Below, piece by piece: positions 1-8,152 of a stretch of DNA of 64,000 nt (its first letter is position 1; every line of letters begins with the position of its first letter). The notes under the pieces are model-generated. The model saw nothing but the letters and a program-made list of their open reading frames with translations. It was not told the DNA's origin and made no database searches. The DNA comes from Vibrio nereis NBRC 15637. Its GTDB lineage: Bacteria; Pseudomonadota; Gammaproteobacteria; Enterobacterales; Vibrionaceae. The stretch covers positions 124,001-188,000 of the forward strand of contig NZ_BCUD01000002.1 of NCBI RefSeq assembly GCF_001591105.1, written 5' to 3'. The position numbers were made by a program, and so were the translations under genes.

Positions 1-171
1 CAACAGTGTTTTGATTTCCTGAGTGGTCAGTCCCAGAGTTTCCTTCACCATTTGCAATAACGGCGCGAAGTTAAACCACACAACAAAGGTGATAAAAAAC
101 GCCATCCAACTCAGGTGTAAGATTTTCATCTTGCCTTTAAATGAGAATATCGAGAATTTGCTGCTTTCCAT
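1..171 (-). CDS. Nitrate/nitrite transporter, MFS NarK/NasA type (N-terminal fragment)
   Basis: Only the first 57 codons are inside the window; the rest lies beyond the left edge. Read on the minus strand it starts MESSKFSIFSFKGKMK and runs into a hydrophobic helix (LHLSWMAFFITFVVWFNFAP), followed by a stretch ending TTQEIKTLL. This matches the start of the NarK/NasA nitrate transporters of the major facilitator superfamily, whose first helix carries the F/W-rich nitrate-channel segment. It is the last visible gene of the cobA-nirB-nirD operon, so the likely role is uptake of nitrate (or nitrite export) at the inner membrane for assimilation. A 72-bp gap with a stem-loop separates it from nirD. 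Family call is good; import versus export cannot be decided from the fragment. Confidence 0.8.
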   Translation of the reverse strand, partial: MESSKFSIFSFKGKMKILHLSWMAFFITFVVWFNFAPLLQMVKETLGLTTQEIKTLL

Positions 172-199
172 GAATCAGTCCTTTCTAGTAATCCATTAC

Positions 200-234
200 T
201 AGGTGCGCCAACGAGTCCTAGGCTGGTGCACCTA
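200..234 (-). other. Intercistronic stem-loop between nirD and the nitrate transporter gene
   Basis: The two arms (TAGGTGCGCCA and TGGTGCACCTA) form an 11-bp stem with one G:T-type mismatch and a 13-nt loop. No T-run follows on the minus strand, so it is not a classic terminator. It may set mRNA stability or the relative level of the reductase and the transporter. Confidence 0.45.
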
Positions 235-243
235 CGTGGTGTG

Positions 244-588
244 TTAAGCCGCCTGAGAAACCGCAGCGAGAACCTGAACCGCGCCATTGTGCTCGCGGAT
301 CGGATAGGTTTTGATTTGATGATGTGGCTCCTCTAAACACACACCAGTTTCTAAGTGGAAGTGCTGTTTATAGAGTGGTGAAGCAACATAAGGTTGACCA
401 TCGAGCGAGCCGATAATACCACGTGAAAGTACGTTGGCATCGCTGATCGGGTCGTAGTTTGACACCGCATACAGCTCTCCTGTTCTAGTGCAGTTAAATA
501 CCGCGACTTGTTCATCAACCACCAACGCGCATACCCCAGCATTTGGCACTAAATCAGTGGTTTGGCAGATAGTTATCCAGTTTTCCAT
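244..588 (-). CDS. nirD: Nitrite reductase (NADH) small subunit NirD
   Basis: 114 residues, the usual NirD length. NirD is a cytoplasmic Rieske-fold protein that has lost the Cys/His cluster ligands and accompanies the NirB siroheme nitrite reductase, which reduces nitrite to ammonium with NADH. Visible family features are the start ITICQTTDLVPNAGVCALV, the VAVFNC strand and the segment GSLDGQPYVASPLYKQHF, where iron ligands would sit in a true Rieske protein. It lies 51 bp after nirB on the same strand and is followed by the nitrate transporter. The ATG is preceded by AGGAGACTTGCT, a good ribosome binding site. Probably made from the sigma-54 promoter upstream of cobA. Confidence 0.93.
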   Translation of the reverse strand: MENWITICQTTDLVPNAGVCALVVDEQVAVFNCTRTGELYAVSNYDPISDANVLSRGIIGSLDGQPYVASPLYKQHFHLETGVCLEEPHHQIKTYPIREHNGAVQVLAAVSQAA

Positions 589-639
589 AGCAAGTCTCCT
601 TTGAAGCGAATTCGTATAACTTAATCTTGAGTGGTGGCG

Positions 640-3189
640 TTACTGCACTTCCACCACGTCGATGTTCTGTTGTTTTTTCTTGCGCTCTGATGGCTGTGGG
701 AAGCGTTGATCACGCATGGAGATAAACTTCAGGCGCTCATCGCGTTTATCGCTATTGATGAAGTGGTTGAAGCGTTTGAGTTTCTCTGGTGATTCGAGCG
801 TGGTTTTCCATTCGCACTGGTACTTAGCGATGTTAGCCGCCATCTCTTTTTCGAGTTCTGCGCACACACCCAACTTGTCTTCAATCACAACGCTCTTTAG
901 GTATTCCAGTCCACCTTCGAGGTTTTCAAGCCAAACAGAGGTGCGCTGCAGGCGGTCAGCCGTGCGGATGTAAAACATCAAAATACGGTCGATGTATTGG
1001 ATCAGGGTGGTGTCATCTAGATCAGAGGCGAATAGATCGGCGTGACGAGGGCGCATCCCGCCATTGCCACACACGTAAAGGTTCCAGCCGTTTTCAGTCG
1101 CGATCACGCCGATGTCTTTCGATTGCGCTTCTGCACATTCACGCGTACAGCCAGAAACCGCAAACTTAATCTTGTGTGGGGAACGCAAGCCTTTGTAGCG
1201 ATTTTCAATATCTATCGCGAAGCCCACGCTGTCTCCGACACCAAAACGACACCAAGTGCTACCGACACAAGACTTAACAGTACGTACGGACTTTCCGTAG
1301 GCGTGGCCCGTCTCAAAGCCAGCATCCACCAGCTTTTTCCAGATAAGCGGTAAGTCATTCAGTTGTGCGCCAAATAAGTCAATACGCTGGCCGCCCGTGA
1401 TCTTGGTATAGAGGTCAAACTCCTTCGCCACTTCACCCAAAATAATCAGTTTTTCAGGCGTAATTTCCCCACCCGCCACACGCGGTACAACCGAATACGT
1501 GCCATCTTTCTGAATATTGCCGAGGTAAATATCGTTACTGTCTTGCAGTTCAACGTGTTTATCATCGAGGATATAGTCGTTCCAGTAAGATGCTAGGATT
1601 GAACCCACCGTAGGCTTACACACACTACAGCCCAAACCGGAACCGTGGCTGTGGAGCAACTCGTCAAAGGTCTTGATTTGATTGACGCGAATAATGTCGC
1701 TCAGCTCTTGGCGCGAATACGCAAAGTGTTCACACAGGTCGTTATTGACTTCAACACCAAGGCTTAATAGCTCGTTATCCAATACCTGTTTTGCCAACGC
1801 AGAACAACCGCCGCACCCCGTTGACGCATTGGTGCTCGCTTTCAGTTCTGCCATCGTGGTGCATCCTGACGCGACCGCTTGTTTGATGTCCCCTTTGCTG
1901 ACATCAAAACAAGAACAGATCATGGCGCTATCCGGCAGAGCATCGATACCCATTGCTGCCGAGTCATCTTCGACCGCATTAGGCAGAATCAACACCGAAG
2001 GGTTGGATGGCAACGGCATATCGTTTTGCTTCAATTGCAACAAAGTGCCGTAAGCGTCGGCATCACCGACCAGCACTGCGCCAACAATTTTGCTGCCATC
2101 CGCCGATACAATCAGGCGCTTGTAGACCTGTTCAATCTCATCGCTGTAGGTGTATGATTGGGCACCTTCAGTACGACCATGCACTTCACCAATACTTGCA
2201 ACATCAACCCCAAGCAACTTAAGCTTGGTGCTCATATCGGCACCCGTAAACTCCGCTGGCGCGTGTTCACCAAGCAAGTGACTCGCCGCGACTTTCGCCA
2301 TTTGATAACCCGGCGCGACCAAACCAAAGACTTGGTTCTGCCATAACGCACACTCACCAATTGCGTACACATCAGGTTGACTGGTCTGGCAATAATTGTT
2401 GATGACGATACCGCCGCGCTCACCAATCTCTATATTACTGCTGCGCGCTAATTCATCCTGCGGTCGAATTCCCGCAGAGAAAACAACCATATCGGTTTCT
2501 AAATGAGAGCCATCGGCAAAGTTCATTCGATAGCGAGCACTTTCGCCAGCGACGATTTCTGTGGTCGCCTTTTCGGTATGAACCGCAACCCCCATGTCTT
2601 CAATTTTACGGCGCAGTAGTGCACCGCCACCCTCTTCGAGCTGCACTGCCATCAGGCGCGGCGCAAATTCAACCACATGGGTTTCTAACCCGAGGTTCTT
2701 AATCGCATTGGCGGCCTCTAAGCCTAATAATCCACCGCCAATAACGACGCCGCGTTGACTCTGTTTGCTTGATAGCTCAATCGCATCCAAATCTTCAATC
2801 GTGCGATAAACAAAGCAGTGCTCTTGGTCGTTGCCTGGGATGGGTGGCACAAATGGGTACGAGCCAGTTGCCAAGACTAATTGGTCATACGCTTCAATAC
2901 GCCCGCTTGTGGTAATGACGTTTTTCCCTTCGGTGTCCAGTTCAACGACTTTCTCGTTCACCACGTACTTAACGCCATTCTGCTGATAGTACGCTTCGTC
3001 TGTCAGGGCTAAATCGTCTGCGGTTTTGCCGCTAAAGTAAGAGGTTAGCTGCACGCGGTCGTAAGCCAGACGAGACTCTTCAGAGAAAGTGATCACCTCG
3101 ATATCTTCACGCCCGCTTTGAATTAATGCCTCAATAAACTTATGGCCAACCATCCCGTTACCCACAACGACGACTCTTTGTTTGCTCAT
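640..3189 (-). CDS. nirB: Nitrite reductase (NADH) large subunit NirB
   Basis: 849 residues, normal for NirB. It reduces nitrite to ammonium in the cytoplasm using NADH, FAD, an iron-sulfur centre and siroheme. Order of domains: N-terminal pyridine nucleotide-disulfide reductase fold (VVVGNGMVGHKF at residues 6-17; second GGGLLGLEAA motif near 150), a BFD-like [2Fe-2S] domain with CSCFD and CGGC near 420-460, a second Cys pair GCSVC, the nitrite/sulfite reductase ferredoxin-like domain, then the siroheme/4Fe-4S domain with CVGSTWCRFG and SGCTRECAEAQ, which supply the four cluster cysteines. All expected cysteines are present, so it looks active. It sits 55 bp downstream of cobA, which makes the siroheme precursor, and upstream of nirD. 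Confidence 0.96.
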   Translation of the reverse strand: MSKQRVVVVGNGMVGHKFIEALIQSGREDIEVITFSEESRLAYDRVQLTSYFSGKTADDLALTDEAYYQQNGVKYVVNEKVVELDTEGKNVITTSGRIEAYDQLVLATGSYPFVPPIPGNDQEHCFVYRTIEDLDAIELSSKQSQRGVVIGGGLLGLEAANAIKNLGLETHVVEFAPRLMAVQLEEGGGALLRRKIEDMGVAVHTEKATTEIVAGESARYRMNFADGSHLETDMVVFSAGIRPQDELARSSNIEIGERGGIVINNYCQTSQPDVYAIGECALWQNQVFGLVAPGYQMAKVAASHLLGEHAPAEFTGADMSTKLKLLGVDVASIGEVHGRTEGAQSYTYSDEIEQVYKRLIVSADGSKIVGAVLVGDADAYGTLLQLKQNDMPLPSNPSVLILPNAVEDDSAAMGIDALPDSAMICSCFDVSKGDIKQAVASGCTTMAELKASTNASTGCGGCSALAKQVLDNELLSLGVEVNNDLCEHFAYSRQELSDIIRVNQIKTFDELLHSHGSGLGCSVCKPTVGSILASYWNDYILDDKHVELQDSNDIYLGNIQKDGTYSVVPRVAGGEITPEKLIILGEVAKEFDLYTKITGGQRIDLFGAQLNDLPLIWKKLVDAGFETGHAYGKSVRTVKSCVGSTWCRFGVGDSVGFAIDIENRYKGLRSPHKIKFAVSGCTRECAEAQSKDIGVIATENGWNLYVCGNGGMRPRHADLFASDLDDTTLIQYIDRILMFYIRTADRLQRTSVWLENLEGGLEYLKSVVIEDKLGVCAELEKEMAANIAKYQCEWKTTLESPEKLKRFNHFINSDKRDERLKFISMRDQRFPQPSERKKKQQNIDVVEVQ

Positions 3190-3244
3190 GCTTTTGTTCC
3201 CTATTCGTAAAAATTTTCGAAGCTTGCTAGTTGGTCACAACCGA

Positions 3245-4057
3245 CTAGGCAGAGAGCTTCATCTGTTGCTGCGCAGCATCCGTACTGCTTGAACGTTCAC
3301 TCAGTTGTTCTAGCCAATGCATTTGATTGGCGACCGTCACGACCTCACCAATCACAATCAACGCGGGAGACTGAATTTGGTTTTGATTTTTCAATTGCGT
3401 CAGTTCAGTCAACCTGCCAGTGAAAACCCGTTGTTTGTGGGTACAGCCATTTTCGATAAACGCGACAGGTGTATTACTATCCATACCGTGGTGAATCAGC
3501 GCATCACTGATCATCTCGGTCTTGCTCAGCCCCATGTAAATCACTAGGGTTTGATTGAGGGTCGCAAGCGCTGACCAGTTTGCGGTTAGTTCTTTATCGG
3601 CGTGCGCGGTGATAAAAGTGCAGCCCTGCGCTAGGCCACGATGAGTCAGAGGAATATTGGCGTATGTAGAACAACCTGACGCGGCGGTGATACCCGGAAT
3701 CACCTCGACTTGGATGCCTTTCTTAGCCAGCAGCAACATCTCTTCCCCACCACGACCAAAGACAAACGCGTCGCCTCCTTTGACACGGCAAACATCCACA
3801 CCTGACTTCGCATAGTCGATAAGCAATTGATTGATTTCGTCCTGAGTGAGGCAGTGGTTGCCTTTGGCTTTGCCGACATAGAGTTGGATTGCGGTGTCTG
3901 GAAATAACGCCCTGATCTCTTCACTCACTAAATTGTCGAAAACAATCAGCGTGGCTTGCTGAATAGCTCTAGCCGCTTTCACCGTTAGTAGGTCTGGGTC
4001 TCCGGGACCCGCTCCGACTAATGTGACGACACCCGGTTGGATTAACTTTGTCTTCAT
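3245..4057 (-). CDS. cobA: Uroporphyrinogen-III C-methyltransferase (siroheme synthesis)
   Basis: 270 residues from the chosen start. It methylates uroporphyrinogen III at C2 and C7 to precorrin-2, the route to siroheme, the cofactor of NirB. Family motifs are VTLVGAGPGDPDLLTVKA near the start, VCRVKGGDAFVFGRGGEE, and IPGITAASG. There is no CysG-like dehydrogenase/ferrochelatase part, so the last steps must be made elsewhere. The open frame extends to 4105, but I choose the ATG at 4057: it has AGGAAA at good spacing, and a sigma-54 promoter at 4100-4117 would start transcription near 4090, downstream of the longer start. Being first in an operon with nirBD and the transporter ties siroheme supply to nitrite reduction. 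Confidence 0.93.
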   Translation of the reverse strand: MKTKLIQPGVVTLVGAGPGDPDLLTVKAARAIQQATLIVFDNLVSEEIRALFPDTAIQLYVGKAKGNHCLTQDEINQLLIDYAKSGVDVCRVKGGDAFVFGRGGEEMLLLAKKGIQVEVIPGITAASGCSTYANIPLTHRGLAQGCTFITAHADKELTANWSALATLNQTLVIYMGLSKTEMISDALIHHGMDSNTPVAFIENGCTHKQRVFTGRLTELTQLKNQNQIQSPALIVIGEVVTVANQMHWLEQLSERSSSTDAAQQQMKLSA

Positions 4058-4099
4058 AGCGTGTTTCCTGCGATGCAAAGAATGTTCATAAAACCGTCT

Positions 4100-4117
4100 A
4101 AGCAACTAGAGTGCCAC
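4100..4117 (-). promoter_or_regulatory. Sigma-54 promoter of the cobA-nirBD operon
   Basis: On the minus strand the sequence is GTGGCACTCTAGTTGCTT: TGGCAC then TTGCT, with GG and GC separated by exactly 10 nt, matching the -24/-12 consensus TGGCACG-N4-TTGC. The predicted start is about 4090, 33 nt before the cobA ATG at 4057. It implies an activator such as NtrC, which is established for nitrate assimilation genes in enterobacteria; the regulator here is inferred. Confidence 0.8.
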
Positions 4118-4238
4118 GCCTATAAAACAAGAAAGGGTTATTTTTTATATGCTTTAAATTCAATAAATTAAAAACAAAATCATCACTATCACCACACAAA
4201 AGGAACAGAGCAAAAAACAATAAAACACCAAAATATGA

Positions 4239-4251
4239 GCACTTATGGTGC
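4239..4251. promoter_or_regulatory. Inverted repeat in the cobA/nasA spacer, possible activator site
   Basis: GCAC-N5-GTGC lies midway between the two divergent sigma-54 promoters, about 120-150 bp upstream of each, a usual position for an enhancer-binding activator. The half-sites resemble NtrC half-sites (GCAC/GTGC), but the NtrC consensus has a 7-nt centre, so the assignment is weak. Confidence 0.3.
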
Positions 4252-4391
4252 AAACAAGATCAATTCAGTGCAAAAACACATGCAAATCCCTCTATTTACT
4301 ATCAAAAAACACCTACCACTTTAGAGGTATATTTAATTTTAAACGCTTGTTTTTAAATACCTTTAAATAACAAAACTCAAAAGATAAGCAC

Positions 4392-4408
4392 TTGGCTTAC
4401 ATGTTGCT
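4392..4408 (+). promoter_or_regulatory. Sigma-54 promoter of nasA
   Basis: TTGGCTTACATGTTGCT has TGGC and TTGC with GG-N10-GC spacing, the -24/-12 geometry of sigma-54 promoters. Transcription would begin near 4419-4420, about 45 nt before the nasA ATG. The rest of the 4118-4464 spacer is AT-rich and holds no gene. Confidence 0.72.
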
Positions 4409-4464
4409 TCAACCACTTAATACAAACTCAATTGTTTTAACGGTAATTCTAAGGAGCGAGCAAT

Positions 4465-6939
4465 ATGTCATTAGTGAACGATGGATGGATTAAAACGACT
4501 TGCGCCTATTGTGGAGTGGGTTGTGGTGTTGAAGCTCGTCCTAAATTAAGCGGTGATCTTGAAATCAGAGGAGACAAAAGCCACCCATCTAACTACGGTA
4601 AGTTGTGCACCAAAGGCATTGCTTTGGGTGATACCGTTATCCACGATGGACGCTTATTAACTCCAATCGAGAAGTCACAAAGCGGTGACAACGTGCTCGA
4701 TTGGGATAGCGCAACACAGTTAGTTGCGGATAAGTTTTCTCATGCGATTGAACGTTATGGGCCAGATTCCGTCGCATTTTATGTGTCTGGTCAGTTGCTC
4801 ACTGAAGACTATTACGTAGCCAATAAGTTGATGAAGGGCTTTATCGGCGCGAGTAACATCGACAGCAACTCTCGCTTATGCATGGCATCGTCGGTAGTCG
4901 GTCACAAGCGCGCATTTGGTTCTGATACCGTGCCAATCTGTTATGAAGACTTAGAACACGCCGACATGGTCGTTCTGGTCGGGTCCAACCTCGCATGGTG
5001 TCACCCTGTACTGTTCCAGCGTTTACGCACTGCTAAACAGATCAATCCCGATGTAAAAATCGTCGTGATTGACCCACGAGAAACAGAAAACAGCACCATT
5101 GCAGACTATCACCTAGCGCTGAATTCTGGCTCCGATGTGGCGTTGTTTAATGGCCTGCTCCACTTCTTGAATAAAAACGACCACCTCGACCATGACTTCA
5201 TCCAATCAAGCACCAATCAAATCAACCACGCGTTATCGGCGGCAGAGTCAGACGACGATCTTTTAGAGTCAGCCACAGGCTTAACGCGTAAACAGCTAAA
5301 CCGCTTTTACCAAGACTTCGCTAGCTCAGACAAAGTGATCACCGTTTACTCGCAAGGCGTTAACCAATCTAGCATTGGCTCAGACAAAGTGAACAGCATT
5401 CTCAACTGCCATCTCGCGACAGGTAAAATCGGCCAAGTGGGCAGCGGCCCCTTTTCTGTTACAGGTCAACCCAATGCAATGGGTGGGCGCGAAGTCGGCG
5501 CACTGGCGAACACCCTTGCCTCCCATATGGAGTTTGACAATTCAGAACACCATGCGCTGATCCGTGAGTTTTGGCAGACGGACAGACTGGCTACCAAGCC
5601 GGGTTTAAAAGCGGTTGATTTGTTTGATGCGATGGCAGAAGGAAAAATCAAAGCGGTATGGATCATGGCGACGAACCCCATGGTCAGCCTGCCTGATTCA
5701 GCCAAAGTCAAAGCAGCCCTAGAAGCTTGCCCGTTTGTTGTAGTTTCCGATTGCATTGCAGATACCGAGACGGCGCGTATGGCTGACCTGTTACTTCCAG
5801 CGCAAGGTTGGAGTGAGAAGTCCGGCACGGTGACGAACTCCGAAAGGCGGATATCACGCCAACGTAGAATCATGCCAAGCCCGGGGATGGCTAAACCCGA
5901 TTGGTGGATCATCAGCCAAGTTGCCCGCAAGATGGGATATCACGACGCTTTTCGCTATCGTCACGAAGGGCAAATATTTGCTGAGTACGCTCAGTTATCG
6001 ACGTTAGGGAATAACAACGGAGAGCGCGATTTCACCCTTTCGGGCTTAACCCAACTAGATGAACAGGGTTACAACCTACTAACTCCGCAGCAATGGCCTG
6101 TGACTCAGCTTCAAACAGAAATAACCAACCAGAGATTATTCAGTAACGGGGAATTCTATACCGCGAACCGAAAGGCCAACTTTGTTGCGGTCCACCACCG
6201 TGAGCCGCACACCACATGTAACGATAACTTCCCTCTACTGCTTAACAGCGGCCGCACTCGCGACCAGTGGCACACCATGTCGCGCACCGGATTGTCTGCT
6301 CGTCTGGCAGAGCACAAACCTGAACCTTATGTGCAAATTCATCCGACGACGGCTAAAGAACGCGGCGTCAAGGCACATCAACTAGTCAAACTCCATAATG
6401 CACAGGGAGAGTGTTTGGCACGGGCAGAGATCAGCGAACAAATCCAACCGAACCAGCTGTTTTTGCCTATCCATTGGAACAACGCAACGGCGAAAAACAG
6501 TAAGCCGTGTAACCTAATCGCCCCGCACACAGACAGCCATTCTGGGCAGCCTGAATTCAAACACACCCCCGTTGCACTGTCGGTTTGTAAACATCAAAGC
6601 CGAGCGACATTTGCGTCAAGAGCAGCGTTAACCTTCGACTCGCTAGATTATTGGGCAAGACAAAAAATTGCAGAAGGTTATTTGTACCATATCGAGTCGA
6701 CTCTCAGCACCGGTGAGCTCGCAAGCTATTTGAAATCGCGACTTTCAACACGTAGCGACAAAGTAGTCAGCCATGAAGCGGGCGAGCGATATCGATTTAT
6801 TACCTTAGCCAAAGGAAAAGTGATGCAAGCGATCTACGTTGAACCGTTACAAAACGACCACGCAGTCAACGAGCAGAGCAGTATCCTTACTGCGCGATTT
6901 TCTGCCGACAATGAGTCGCAAATACTGGCTGCTTTATAA
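4465..6939 (+). CDS. nasA: Assimilatory nitrate reductase catalytic subunit
   Basis: 824 residues. A molybdopterin guanine dinucleotide oxidoreductase that reduces nitrate to nitrite in the cytoplasm. The N-terminus has the [4Fe-4S] motif C13-x2-C16-x3-C20-x27-C48 (TTCAYCGVGCGVEARP ... LCTKG). Further family segments are SNSRLCMASSVVGHKRAFG, the VIDPRETENSTIADYHL region, FSVTGQPNAMGGREVGALAN and the C-terminal molybdopterin dinucleotide-binding domain beginning near LLLNSGRTRDQWHTMSRT. No Tat signal is present, as expected for the assimilatory enzyme. The C-terminal BFD-like [2Fe-2S] domain of Klebsiella-type NasA is missing (no paired cysteines after about residue 690). The start follows AAGGAGCGAGCAAT, a strong ribosome site. 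Divergent from cobA-nirBD. Confidence 0.92.
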   Translation: MSLVNDGWIKTTCAYCGVGCGVEARPKLSGDLEIRGDKSHPSNYGKLCTKGIALGDTVIHDGRLLTPIEKSQSGDNVLDWDSATQLVADKFSHAIERYGPDSVAFYVSGQLLTEDYYVANKLMKGFIGASNIDSNSRLCMASSVVGHKRAFGSDTVPICYEDLEHADMVVLVGSNLAWCHPVLFQRLRTAKQINPDVKIVVIDPRETENSTIADYHLALNSGSDVALFNGLLHFLNKNDHLDHDFIQSSTNQINHALSAAESDDDLLESATGLTRKQLNRFYQDFASSDKVITVYSQGVNQSSIGSDKVNSILNCHLATGKIGQVGSGPFSVTGQPNAMGGREVGALANTLASHMEFDNSEHHALIREFWQTDRLATKPGLKAVDLFDAMAEGKIKAVWIMATNPMVSLPDSAKVKAALEACPFVVVSDCIADTETARMADLLLPAQGWSEKSGTVTNSERRISRQRRIMPSPGMAKPDWWIISQVARKMGYHDAFRYRHEGQIFAEYAQLSTLGNNNGERDFTLSGLTQLDEQGYNLLTPQQWPVTQLQTEITNQRLFSNGEFYTANRKANFVAVHHREPHTTCNDNFPLLLNSGRTRDQWHTMSRTGLSARLAEHKPEPYVQIHPTTAKERGVKAHQLVKLHNAQGECLARAEISEQIQPNQLFLPIHWNNATAKNSKPCNLIAPHTDSHSGQPEFKHTPVALSVCKHQSRATFASRAALTFDSLDYWARQKIAEGYLYHIESTLSTGELASYLKSRLSTRSDKVVSHEAGERYRFITLAKGKVMQAIYVEPLQNDHAVNEQSSILTARFSADNESQILAAL

Positions 6940-7054
6940 GCGACAGAGACAAGCCCGACCCTTTATGATCTGGTGTGACCTGTTTAATCCTCACTGTTGC
7001 GCTATAGTCTAACGGCTAATTCTTGGGACTGTTCCCATACAAGTGGATAATATA

Positions 7055-8038
7055 ATGAAAAATAAGATGTTGCTACCCGTAATCATGGGTATTTCTGCCG
7101 CTGCCTCCGTCTCAGCGAATGATGTTGTTGAAAGCGTTCTCATTGATGATATTGCTTTAGACGGATACGTAAAAAAGAGCTACGAAGTCGTACTGCAAAG
7201 TGAATACAAGCCGTATCAACCTGCTTTCATTGGCAGCCGAGTACAAATGAAGTTGTTGGTCGAGCTATTTCATAATTCGAATAACGGTAAAAAGGCTGCG
7301 CGCATTATCACATTAGGTAACGGATACGTTCCAGGTGAAGCTGGCGTAAGGCAGACTTACGACGCGCCTTTGCTCGCTCGTTTTACGCAAAACTATCCGG
7401 TGACTTTTGATTACAGTATTTACCAAGCGGGTGGTGCGCCAATTTTTAGTGAAGACTACTCGCCACAGAATGAAGCTAACGATGTTTCGGTTTCAACCAC
7501 GACTGTTGCGCCGTCTATCGGGCTCAGTGCCACAGTAACACCCGGTTCCGCACCAAGCTTTTCTGGTTCGCTGACCAGCCAACTCGGCGTCGCTTACACA
7601 TCACGCTACGCGAGCCAAGACTATGTAACTGCGGCTAAGCCAAAGGCAGCGTTCGAACGCGGTACGGGGGTAAAATGGACCACATCCCTGAGCCAAATTT
7701 ATACCAATGACTACCAATACTACGGAAAATGGGCGGGCGTGTACCACTACACCGACTGCTACAACGAAAACCTATTGCCGGAAGAAAACTTACCTCGACT
7801 GATTTATGGCTTTAAACCAAAATTCCAGTACGTATTCACGCCTGAGCTTGATCGCGGCAGCGAAACAAAAACAGACATGATCGCTCGTGCAGGAATGAAA
7901 GAGGTAGAGGAAGGTTTCTCTCGCAATGCGTGTACTTGGTACGACTACGGTACAGAAACACACCATACTCAGGCGCAAGTTCGGTTTACTATCGACTGGG
8001 ATAAGTTGACTGTAAGCAATCGCTCCGAAGGTCAATAA
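7055..8038 (+). CDS. Secreted leukocidin/hemolysin-family protein (putative beta-barrel pore-forming toxin)
   Basis: 327 residues from the ATG at 7055; a GTG four codons earlier is possible. A signal peptide is visible (MKNKMLLPVIMGISAAASVSA, cut before NDVVE). The C-terminal half follows the staphylococcal alpha-toxin/leukocidin pattern: a Ser/Thr/Gly-rich central segment like the membrane stem (VAPSIGLSATVTPGSAPSFS), then GVKWTTSL, then a P-x-L-x-x-GFKPKFQYV block resembling the SGFSPDFATV rim region, an aromatic ..NACTWYDYG segment, and the ending RFTIDWDKLTV, like the YKIDWEKE end of alpha-toxin. It lacks the lectin and prodomain of V. cholerae cytolysin, so it would be a stand-alone leukocidin domain, as in V. 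proteolyticus hemolysin VPRH. Family assignment is from memory of the motif order; haemolytic activity is inferred. It stands alone between nasA and ptsG. Confidence 0.65.
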   Translation: MKNKMLLPVIMGISAAASVSANDVVESVLIDDIALDGYVKKSYEVVLQSEYKPYQPAFIGSRVQMKLLVELFHNSNNGKKAARIITLGNGYVPGEAGVRQTYDAPLLARFTQNYPVTFDYSIYQAGGAPIFSEDYSPQNEANDVSVSTTTVAPSIGLSATVTPGSAPSFSGSLTSQLGVAYTSRYASQDYVTAAKPKAAFERGTGVKWTTSLSQIYTNDYQYYGKWAGVYHYTDCYNENLLPEENLPRLIYGFKPKFQYVFTPELDRGSETKTDMIARAGMKEVEEGFSRNACTWYDYGTETHHTQAQVRFTIDWDKLTVSNRSEGQ

Positions 8039-8053
8039 ATTCGAGTTATCATG

Positions 8054-8079
8054 ATGCGGCTACCTCAGCCGCATTTTTT
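8054..8079 (+). terminator. Intrinsic terminator of the leukocidin-like gene
   Basis: ATGCGGCT-N5-AGCCGCAT stem directly followed by a T-run, 15 bp after the stop codon. Confidence 0.85.
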
Positions 8080-8094
8080 ATCCTTACAACAACG

Positions 8095-8122
8095 AAAAAG
8101 CCAACCTCACTGGGAGGTTGGC
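8095..8122 (-). terminator. Intrinsic terminator of ptsG
   Basis: On the minus strand GCCAACCTC-N4..-GAGGTTGGC forms a GC-rich stem followed by CTTTTT, about 30 bp after the ptsG stop. Confidence 0.8.
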
Positions 8123-8152
8123 AAATCTTACCTAGATTGGGGGAAGGTAAGA

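Noticed and set aside
1682..2346. Rightward ORFs overlapping nirB
   Set aside because: They are shadows of a well-supported leftward gene with no ribosome sites or family features.
4057..4105. Longer cobA start at 4105
   Set aside because: It would begin upstream of the predicted sigma-54 transcription start and has no ribosome site; the ATG at 4057 has both.
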